Under the pieces are notes generated by a model, which was not told the origin of the DNA, did not search any database, and saw only the letters and a list, made by a program, of their open reading frames with translations. Shown piece by piece: positions 1 through 12,000 of a stretch of 42,125 nt of DNA. The stretch is from the NCBI GenBank assembly GCA_030429765.1, contig JAUIER010000002.1, positions 1-42,125 of the forward strand. Reading direction: 5' to 3'. The position numbers were made by a program, and so were the translations under genes. The DNA comes from a bacterium. GTDB lineage: Bacteria > Omnitrophota > Gorgyraeia > Zapsychrales > Zapsychraceae. Position 1 is the stretch's first letter; each line of letters begins with the position of its first letter.

Positions 1-3000
1 CCAGCCGTTGTCATCGCCGCCACATCATCCCAATTCACAATCGCGTCGCTCATCACATCGATATCCGCCCAATTAATACCCGCTGTACTCAATGATCTCA
101 GATCACTCCAGTTGACACCCGCGTCGCTCATCACATCAATATCCAGCCAGTTCACACCCGCGGTCGATAACTCACCGATGTTGCTCCAGTTGATCCCCGC
201 ATCACTTAAGACATTGATGTCGTCCCAATTGATTCCCGTTGATGACATCGCACCGATATTCGCCCAGTTCACACCTGCGTCACTCAACACATCGATATCC
301 AGCCAGTTGACCCCGCTCGTTGACATCTCACCGATGTTCAGCCAGTTGACTCCCGCATCACTCAACACATCTATGTCATCCCAATTGATACCGGCCACGG
401 ACAATGATTGAATTCCTTCCCAGTTCACACCCGCGTCACTCATCACACCGATATCGGTCCAGTTGATGCCTGATTCACTTAACGCGCCGATGTCATCCCA
501 GTTGATTCCCGACGTTGACAGATCCGCAATATTATCCCAATTGACATTCGCGTCACTGATCGCGTTGATGTCTTCCCAATTCACGCCCGCCGTTGACAAC
601 TCTGCAATACTCGCCCAGTTCACGCCCGCATCGCTCATCACATCAATATCGATCCAATTCACACCCGCTGTACTCAACTCACCAATGTTGCTCCAGTTAA
701 TACCCACATCACTTAACGCGTTGATGTCTTCCCAGTTCACGCCGGTTGTTGATAGGTCCGCGATGTTTGCCCAGTTCACACCGGCCTGGCTCAATACATT
801 CACATCTTCCCAATTGATGCCCGCCGTTGTCATTGTCGCAATATCACTCCAATTGACAATCGCGTCGCTCATCACATTGATGTCTTCCCAATTGATGCCC
901 GCTACCGATAGGGCCTGGATTCCACTCCAGTTGATACCGGTACTGCTCATCACATCGATATCCAGCCAGTTGATGCCCGCCGCACTCAAGTCTCCGATAT
1001 TCGCCCAGTTCACACCCGCATCACTTAACGTGTTGATGTCTTCCCAATTGATACCGCTCGTTGACATCTCAGAGATATTGTCCCAGTTCACATTCGCCGC
1101 GCTGATCGCCGCAAAGTCATCCCAATTCACACCGGCTGTACTCAAGTCCGCGATGTTCGACCAGTTGATACCTGTATCCGACATGACATCCAGATCAGAC
1201 CAATTGATTCCGGTCTGGCTGAGAACACCTATATCATCCCAGTTGATACCGGCAGCCGACAGCGATCCGATATTCAGCCAGTTGATACCCGCATCGCTCA
1301 GACTATTGATATCTTCCCAATTGACTCCCGACGCGCTGAGTTCGCCGATATTGCTCCAATTGATGCCGGCCTCGCTGAGGACATCAATATCTGACCAGTT
1401 GATTCCGGTCGAGGACATATCCGCGATGTTCGCCCAATTAACACCACTCTCGCTCATCACGTCGATATCGGACCAATTGATTCCACTTCGTGACAGATCC
1501 GAGATGTTGGCCCAGTTGATTCCCGCTTCGCTCAGGGCATCAATATCGGACCAATTGATTCCCGTCGTCGACATGTCTGCAATGTTCGCCCAATTGATTC
1601 CCGCGTCACCCATGGCGTTGATCGCGTCCCAATTAATACCCGCTGTCGACAGGTCGCCGATGTTCGCCCAGTTCACACCGCTCTCGCTCATGACGTCGAT
1701 ATCTGACCAATTGATACCGGCCACCGACAGCGATTGGATGCCTGACCAATTGACTCCAGCCTCACTGAGAACACTGATATCATCCCAGTTAATTCCGGTG
1801 CCGGACATCAAACCAATATCATCCCAATTGATTCCTGACGTGGACAGATCCCCAATGTTGCTCCAGTTGATACCCGCGTCACTCAGGACATCAACATCAG
1901 ACCAGTTGATACCCGTCGTGGACATTTGCGCGATGTTGTCCCAGTTAACATTAGCCGCGGTAATCGCATTGATGTCATCCCAATTCACACCGGCGGTGGA
2001 AAGTTGCGCGATACCTTCCCAATTGACGCCCGCGCCAGTCATGACATCGATATCTTCCCAGTTGATTCCTGAAGTAGACAGCTCGCCAATATTCGACCAG
2101 TTAATCCCGGCATCACTCATAATGTTGATGTCCGACCAGTTCACACCGGATACGGTCATTTCACTAATATTCGCCCAGTTGATTCCCGATTCACTCAAGA
2201 CGTCCAGATCCAGCCAGTTGATGCCGCTTGTCGACATCTCGCCGATGTTAGACCAGTTGATGCCGGCCTCGGTCAAAGTATCCACGTCAATCCAGTTGAT
2301 GCCTGTCGTCGATAGATCGGCAATATTCGCCCAATTGACCCCGGATTCACTTAAGACATTGATATCTTCCCAATTGATACCCGCCGTGGTCATATCCGCC
2401 ATATTGGCCCAGTTGACAATCGCCTCGCTCATCACATTGATATCACTCCAGTTGATACCCGCGACAGACAGCGATTGAATACCATCCCAGTTGACGCCGG
2501 CATCACTCATAACTCCAATATCAATCCAGTTGATACCCGACGCCGATAACGATCCGATATCATCCCAGTTGACACCGGCGGTTGTGAGTTCACCGATATT
2601 GTTCCAATTGATGCCCGCGTCGCCTAACGCATTGATGTCAGACCAATTCACACCTGATGTGGACAGCTCACCGATATTCGCCCAGTTGACGCCAGCCTGG
2701 CTCAGCACATTCACATCTTCCCAATTGATCCCCGCCGTTGTCATCACCGCGATATCGCCCCAATTGACGATCGCATCGCTCATCACGTTAATGTCTTCCC
2801 AATTAATACCCGCAACCGATAGGGCTTGAATTCCGCTCCAGTTGATGCCCGCGTCGCTCATCACATCGATATCCTGCCAGTTGATTCCCGTGGTTGAAAG
2901 CTCGCCGATATTCGCCCAATTGATGCCGCTTTCACTCAATACATCGATATCCGTCCAATTGATGCCTGTCGACGACATTTCGGCAATGTTCGCCCAATTG

Positions 3001-6000
3001 ATACCGGTATCTGTCAGCACATTGATGTCATCCCAATTCACACCCGCCGATGAAAGTTCACCTATATTGCTCCAATTGATACCCGCCTCAGTCAGTACGT
3101 CGATATCCACCCAGTTGATACCCGTCGATGACATCTCTGCGATATTCGCCCAGTTGATACCCGTCTCACTGATCACATCGATATCCAGCCAGTTGATACC
3201 GGTCGCCGACATTTCCGCGATGTTGGCCCAGTTCACACCGCTTTCACTCAACACATCAATATCCGCCCAGTTCACACCGCTGGTCGACATGTCGGCAATG
3301 TTCGCCCAGTTGATGCCCGCCGCTGACAGGGTATTGATGTTATCCCAGTTAACCCCGGCCGCGCTCAACTCACCAATGTCTTCCCAATTGATACCGGATG
3401 TTGACAGGTCAGAAATATTCGCCCAGTTGATGCCGCTCTCACTGAGCACGTCGATATCTGACCAATTGATGCCCGACACTGAAATGTCCGAAATATTTGC
3501 CCAGTTGATGCCGGCTTCACTTAAGACATCGATATCCAACCAATTGATACCGGCGGAACTCATCTCGCCGATTCCCGTCCAGTTCACACCCGCGGTGCTC
3601 AACGCGTTGATATCTTCCCAATTCACCCCGGCTACGGATAACGATTGAATACCGCTCCAGTTCACGCCGGCCTGTGACATCACATCAATGTCGCTCCAGT
3701 TGATGCCGGTTGTACTCAATGCTCCGATATCCGCCCAGTTAATTCCGCTTTCGCTTAACGCGTCAATATCCGCCCAATTGATGCCGGTTGTCGTCATCTC
3801 GGCGATATTCGACCAATTTACACCTGACATAGTCAAGGTGTTAATGTCATCCCAGTTGATACCACTGGATGAAAGATCTCCAATGTTGGCCCAATTGATA
3901 CCGGCTTCACTCAGGACATCAATGTCGATCCAGTTGATACCCGTCGATGACATCTCCGCGATATTTGACCAATTGATACCGGCTTCACTTAAGACATCCA
4001 CATCCACCCAGTTGATGCCTGTTGAGGACATCTCGGCGATGTTGGCCCAGTTCACGCCCGACATCGTCAGGCTGTTGATATCGTCCCAGTTGATGCCGCT
4101 GGTTGACATATCTCCGATGTTCGACCAGTTAATACCGGCTTCACTCAGGACGTCGATATCGACCCAGTTGATGCCTGTCGACGACATCTCCGCGATGTTC
4201 GACCAATTGATGCCTGTCTCACTAAGAACGTCAATATCAGCCCAGTTGATACCGGCCGTGCTTAAATCACCAATCCCCGACCAGTTCACACCCGCGGCGC
4301 TCAAGACGTTGATATCCGCCCAGTTGATACCGGAGGTTGATAACTCAGAAATATTACTCCAGTTGACACTCGCCTCGGAAATCACATTGATGTCATCCCA
4401 ATTGACACCCGCCGTCGACAGATCGGCTATACCACTCCAATTGACACCCGCCTCGGTCATGACATTAATGTCGTCCCAATTGACGCCCGCGCTGGATAGC
4501 TGACCGATGTTCGCCCAGTTGACCCCGGCATCACTCATGACATCGATATCGCTCCAGTTGATTCCGGCCACCGACAACGACTCAATCCCGCTCCAGTTGA
4601 TGCCCGCGTCGCTCAAGACGTCAATATCACTCCAGTTCACACCGGCCGTGCTCATGGCATTAATGCCGTCCCAATTCACGCCGGCCGTAGACAAATCACC
4701 GATATTGGCCCAGTTCACGCCTGACTGACTCAGCACGTTCACGTCTTCCCAATTAATCCCAGCGGTCGTCATGACGGCAATGTCACCCCAGTTCACGATG
4801 GCATCGCTCATCACATTGATATCTTCCCAATTGATGCCCGCTACCGACAACGCCTGAATGCCCGACCAATTGATCCCCGCGTCGCTCAACACATTGATAT
4901 CGGCCCAGTTGATGCCCGTGGCCGACATATCGCCGATGTTCGCCCAATTGATGCCTGCGTCACTGATGACATTGATATCTTCCCAATTAATACCGGTCGA
5001 CGACATTTGCGCGATGTTGGCCCAGTTCACGCCGGTATCGCTCATCACCCCGATGTCATCCCAATTCACACCGGCGGTAGAAAGTTCGCCGATATTGGCC
5101 CAATTGACGCCGGCGCCTGTTAGCGCATCGATGTCCGCCCAGTTGATACCCGTCGAAGATAAATCAGCCAGATTGGCCCAGTTCACGCCTGACTGGCTCA
5201 AGACGTTGACATCTTCCCAATTAATACCGGCGGTCGTCATGGACGCGATATCGCTCCAGTTAACGATCGCGTCGCTCATCACATTGATATCTTCCCAATT
5301 GATACCCGCCACTGACAAGGCCTGAATGCCTGTCCAATTAATACCCGCATCGCTCAACACGTTGATATCTTCCCAGTTGATGCCCGCGGATGAAAGATCT
5401 CCGATGTTGGACCAATTGATGCCGGCTTCACTCAATACATCGATATCAATCCAGTTGATTCCCGTCGAGGACAGCTCCGCAATGTTGGCCCAATTTACGC
5501 CCGACTCACTCAGCACATCAATATCCGACCAGTTAATACCGGCGGTGGACAGATCGGCGATGTTCGACCAGTTAACGCCCGCGTCGCTCATCGTGTTGAT
5601 GCCATCCCAGTTGATGCCGGCCACCGACAAGGCTTCAATGCCCAACCAGTTGATTCCCGTCGTTGTCATGGCATTCAAGTCGCTCCAGTTAATACCTGCA
5701 TCGGTCAACGCGTTCACATCATCCCAATTGATACCGGCGGTCGAAAGTTGCCCCAGGTCACCCCAATTGATACCGGCTTCACTTAAGACATCAATATCCA
5801 GCCAGTTGATTCCGGTGGAGGACATCTGCGCGATATTCCCCCAGTTAATGCCGGACACGCTCAAGGCATTGATATCATCCCAGTTCACACCACTGGTCGA
5901 CAAATCACCGATGTTGGCCCAGTTGATGCCGGCCTCGCTTAACACATCGATGTCGACCCAGTTGATTCCCGTTGAGGAAAGCTCGGCGATATTCGACCAA

Positions 6001-9000
6001 TTAATATCCGCTTCGCTTAAAACGTCCACATCCACCCAGTTGATGCCGGTGGATGACATTTCCGCGATATTCGCCCAGTTCACGCCTGACACCGTCAGGT
6101 TGTTGATATCGTCCCAATTAATACCGCTCGTCGACATATCACCAATGTTCGACCAATTGATGCCGGCTTCACTTAGGACGTCGATGTCAACCCAGTTAAT
6201 GCCCGTGGATGACAACTCGGCGATGTTCGCCCAGTTGATTCCGGTCTCGCTCAGGACATCTACGTCGGCCCAGTTGATGCCGGTCGATGACATCTCAGCG
6301 ATGTTCGCCCAGTTGACCCCTGCCTGGCTGAGCACATTGACGTCCGCCCAGTTGATGCCGGTGGACGACAGATCTCCGATGTTCGACCAATTGATGTTTG
6401 ACTCGCTGAGAACATCAATATCGATCCAGTTGATGCCCGTCGAGGAAAGCTCGGCAATGTTCGCCCAGTTCACGCCTGTACTGCTCATGGCGTCAATATC
6501 CAGCCAGTTGATACCGGACGTTGTCATCTCACCAATGTTCGACCAGTTCACACCCGCGTCACTGAGAACATCAATATCATCCCAATTGATCCCGGCGACC
6601 GATAGCGACTGGATACCGCTCCAGTTGACGCCCGCATCAGACATCACGTTGATATCATCCCAGTTAATACCAGCCATGCTCAAGGCGTTGATATCATCCC
6701 AATTGATACCCGCCCCGGATAAACTCGCGATGTTAGACCAGTCAATACCGGCCTGGCTTAGGGTGTTAACGTCTTCCCAATTAATGCCGGCCGTCGTCAT
6801 CACGGCGATGTCACCCCAGTTGACGATGGCTTCACTCATCACATTGATATCATCCCAATTCACACCGGCCACTGAAAGCGCTTGAATGCCTGACCAATTA
6901 ATTCCCGCATCACTGAGAACATCAATCTCGGCCCAATTGATTCCGGTGGATGATAGTTCACCAATATTGTCCCAATTGATTCCGGCCTCACTTAAAACAT
7001 CAATATCCTGCCAATTGATTCCCGAGGCTGACATCTCCCCGATGTTACTCCAGTTAATCCCTGACTGCGTCAGCACATCGATATCATCCCAATTGATGCC
7101 GGCCGTCGATAAACTCTGAATACCGGACCAGTTGATGCCGGCTTCACTTAAGACATCAATATCCTGCCAGTTGATTCCTGTCGAGGACAGCTCCCCAATA
7201 TTCGCCCAGTTGATTCCCACAGCACTGAGCGCATCAATGTCGGCCCAGTTGATACCCGACGTGGAAAGTTCACCGATGTTCGACCAGTTGATGCCGGCGT
7301 CACTCATGACATTCAGGTCATCCCAGTTGACTCCGGATGTTGAAAGGTCCGCAATGTTGGCCCAATTAACACCCGCGTCGCTTAACGTGTCGATTCCGGC
7401 CCAGTTCACACCGGCGGCTGAAAGCGCCCCGATATCATCCCAGTTAATACCTGTCGTCGACAACGCCCCGATATCGCTCCAGTTGATCCCGGCGTCGCTG
7501 AGGACACCGATGTCATTCCAGTTGATGCCGGTCGATGACAATTCAGAAATATTCGCCCAGTTAATGCCGCTTTCACTTAATACGTCGATATCCAGCCAGT
7601 TGATACCGGTGGATGACAATTCGGCGATATTGCTCCAGTTCACACCGGCGCTGCTCATCACATCAATATCCGACCAGTTGATTCCCGACGTGGACAGATC
7701 CTGAATGTTGTTCCAATTCACACCGGCCGATGACAACGCGTCAATGTCCGCCCAGTTGATGCCCGATGTCGACAGATCCTGAATACCGGACCAGTTGATG
7801 CCGGCGTCGCTCAGCACATCAATGTCATTCCAGTTGATGCCCGATGTCGACAAATCCTGAATGCCCGACCAGTTGATACCCGCTGAACTCAGGACATCAA
7901 TATCCGTCCAATTCACGCCGGACATGGTCATCTCGCCGATGTTGGCCCAGTTGATCCCTGACTCGCTGAGCACATCAATATCCACCCAGTTGATTCCGGT
8001 TGACGACATCTCCGCGATGTTGGCCCAGTTGATGCCTGTCTCGCTCATCACATCAATGTCCGACCAGTTGATACCTGATGTCGAAAGGTCGCCGATATTC
8101 GCCCAGTTCACTCCGGCCCCCGACAACGATCCAATATCATCCCAATTGATGCCGCTCGTCGATAGATCACCGATGTTGGACCAATTGATATTTGATTCGC
8201 TCAAGACATCGATATCCAGCCAGTTGATGCCGGTCGATGATAGCTCGGCGATGTTACTCCAGTTGATGCCGGCCTCACTTAACACATCAATATCCTGCCA
8301 ATTTACTCCAGAGGTTGACATCTCACCGATGTTCGCCCAGTTCACGCCCGCGTCGGTCAGCGCGTCGATGTCATCCCAATTAATGCCCGCCACCGAAAGA
8401 TCTTGAATGCCCGACCAATTCACACCCGCCGTGCTCATCACATTAATATCGTCCCAATTAACCCCGGCGGTGCTCAAGTCATTGATCCCCGACCAGTTCA
8501 CGCCTGCCGAACTCAACACATCAATATCCGACCAATTGATTCCCGCGGTTGATAGATCCTGAATTCCCGACCAGTTCACGCCTGCATCGCTGAGAACGCC
8601 GATATCATTCCAATTGATACCCGTCGCGGAGAGTTCGCCAATATTCGCCCAGTTGATGCCCGACTCGCTAAGGACGTTGATGTCCTCCCAATTGATACCC
8701 GCCGTGGTCATTTCCGCGACATTCGACCAATTGACGATCGCGTCACTCATCACTGTGATATCCGCCCAATTAATTCCAGCGACAGATAGATCTTGAATCG
8801 CTGACCAATTCACACCCGCCATGCTTAGCGTGTTGATGTCATCCCAATTGATACCGGCCGTGGACATATCGCCGATGTTGGCCCAGTTAATACCGGTCTC
8901 GCTCATCGCGTCAATATCACTCCAGTTGATACCCGTGGTGGATAGTTCGGCAATATTCGCCCAGTTGACATTGGCGTCGCTGATGGCGGCAAAGTCATCC

Positions 9001-12000
9001 CAGTTCACACCGGCCGTGGTCAGGTCGGCGATGTTCGCCCAGTTCACACCCGCATCGGTAAGCGTGTTAATGTCGTCCCAGTTTATCCCTGAAGTTGAAA
9101 GGTCTTGAATGCCCGACCAGTTGATCCCGGCTTCACTTAATACATCGATATCTGTCCAGTTAATACCGGCCGCCGACAGTGTTTGAATCCCCGACCAGTT
9201 GATCCCGGTGGAGCTCATCACATCGATATCATCCCAATTGATGCCGGCTGTAGATAGATCCTGAATCCCTGACCAGTTGATGCCCGCTTCACTTAATACG
9301 TCGATGTCCGCCCAATTGATACCGGACACGGACAGATCCTGAATCCCTGACCAGTTAATCCCGGCCGAACTCAATACATCAACGTCACTCCAGTTGATAC
9401 CTGCCACCGACAGCGCATTGATGTCGCTCCAGTTGATACCGGCGTCACTCAATACGTCTATGTCATCCCAGTTGATACCGGCGGTGCTTAGCGCGTTAAT
9501 ACCGGACCAATTGACGCCCGCCGCGCTGAGCGTTTGAATGCCGTCCCAGTTGACACCCGACGCTGAAAGCTCTCCGATGTTTGACCAGTTGATCCCTGCG
9601 TCGCTCATCACATCGATGTCAGACCAGTTCACCCCTGACTTGGAAAGTTCACTCACATTTTCCCAGTTGATATTTGCGTCGAAGATGACCATGAAGTCAT
9701 CCCAGTTAATGCCGGCGGTGGTTAGATCTGTCAGACTGGACCAGTTCACACCGGCATCGCTCAACACATCGATATCGCTCCAGTTAATGCCGGCGGTCGA
9801 CATATCCTGGATATTGTCCCAGTTCACACCTGCGTCACTAAGAACATCGATATCACTCCAGTTAATCCCTGCCGTGGATAGATCCTGCAGCCCTGACCAA
9901 TTCACTCCGGCCGCGGACAATGTCCCGATGTCATCCCAATTGATTCCGGCGGTCGAAAGATCTTGAATTCCGGACCAGTTGACACCCGCGTCGCTGAGCA
10001 CGTCGATATCAGACCAATTGATGCCTGTTGTTGATAGTTCGGCAATATTTGACCAATTCACACCTGCGTCGCTCATCACGCCGACATCGTTCCAATTGAT
10101 TCCGGTCGTGGACAGCTCGGCAATATTGCTCCAGTTGACATTAGCGTCACTCAATACGGCAAAGTCATCCCAATTTACGCCCGCCGTCGATAGATCCTGT
10201 ATCCCTGACCAGTTGACGCCGGCATCACTCAAGGCGTCAATGTCATACCAGTTGATGCCTGTATCACTTAAAACCGCCACGTCATCCCAGTTCACCCCGG
10301 AAAGGGTCAACGCTTGCAGATCATCCCAATTGATGCCCGCATCGCTCATCGCATCGATATCCGACCAGTTGATTCCGGCCACCGTCAGTGCGTTCAAATC
10401 ACTCCAATTCACACCGGCTTCACTTAATATGTTGATGTCATCCCAATTGATCCCGGCTGTGCTCAGGTCATTGATACCGCTCCAGTTCACTCCGGACGCG
10501 CTCAATGTCTGAATGCCGTCCCAGTTGACACCGGCCAATGATAGTTCACCGATATTCGACCAATTCACACCTGCGTCGCTCATCACATCGATATCTTGCC
10601 AATTCACGCCGGCCGTCGAAAGCTCTGAAATATTCGCCCAGTTGATATTGGATTCGCTCAGTACAGTGAAGTCATCCCAGTTGATACCTGTCGTGGACAG
10701 ATCGGAAATGTTCGCCCAATTGATCCCTGCTTCACTAAGGGCATCGATATCCAGCCAATTGATGCCCGATGCTGAAAGTTCCGCGATATTATCCCAGTTC
10801 ACACCGGCATCACTTAACACATCAATATCAGACCAATTGATCCCCGACGCTGACAATTCGGCAATGTTGTCCCAGTTGACGTTGGCGTCACTGATCGCGG
10901 CAAAGTCATCCCAATTCACTCCGGCCTTGGACAGTTCACTGATATTGTTCCAGTTCACTCCGGCATCTGTTAACGCGTCAATGTCCTGCCAATTGATACC
11001 TGATAAGGACAGCTCACCGATATTACTCCAGTTGATCCCCGCATCACTCAACACATTGACGTCCGACCAGTTTATCCCCGCCGCGGATAGGTCGCGCACG
11101 TTCGACCAGTTCACACCGGCATCCGACATCACGCCAATATCCGACCAGTTGATACCCGCTTCAGACATCTCTCCGATATTACTCCAATTCACACCGGCTT
11201 CACTTAAGGTATCGATACCATCCCAGTTGATGCCCGTCGTCGACAACTCGGCAATATTTTGCCAGTTCACATTGGCGTCACTGATGACGGCAAAATCATC
11301 CCAATTCACCCCGGCCATCGAAAGCTCAGAGATGTTGGACCAGTTGATACCTGTATCGGAAAGCACATCGATATCTAACCAGTTGATTCCTGAGAGAGAA
11401 AGTTCACCGATATTACTCCAATTGATGCCGGCTTCCGACATGAAGGAAATGTCATCCCAGTTGACACCCGCCGTCGACATAACTCCAATATCATCCCAGT
11501 TCACACCGGCTTCCGAAAACTCGACGAGATCGTCCCAGTTCACACCGGCATTGGTTAAGTCAGCGAGTGAATCCCAATTAATCGTTTCCGACCAGTCAAT
11601 CTTGGCCCCGCTCATGACCGCGATATCCAACCAGTTGATGCCAGACTCAGACATATATTGCATATCCGCCCAATTGACTCCCGCATCACTCAGCACGTCC
11701 AGATCCGACCAATTGATCCCCGCCGAACTCATGATGGCGATGTCATCCCAATTAACGCCCGCCGAGGTAAACTCATCCAGATTCGCCCAGTTCACGCCCG
11801 CATCGCTCATCACATCGATATCCGACCAGTTGATTCCCTGAATGCTCATCGCCGAGATGTCGGCCCAGTTCACACCCGCGTCGGTTAAAGCGTCGATATC
11901 GTCCCAGTTGATGCCGGCAATCGATAATCGCATGATGTCATCCCAGTTGACACTGGCGTTGCTCATCACCCCGATGTCATCCCAATTCACACCGCCCGCA

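Noticed and set aside
30-11984. CRISPR array or DNA satellite as explanation for the 39-bp periodicity
   Set aside because: There are no unique spacers between repeats, the units vary at third codon positions, and the reading frame is kept throughout, so it is coding.
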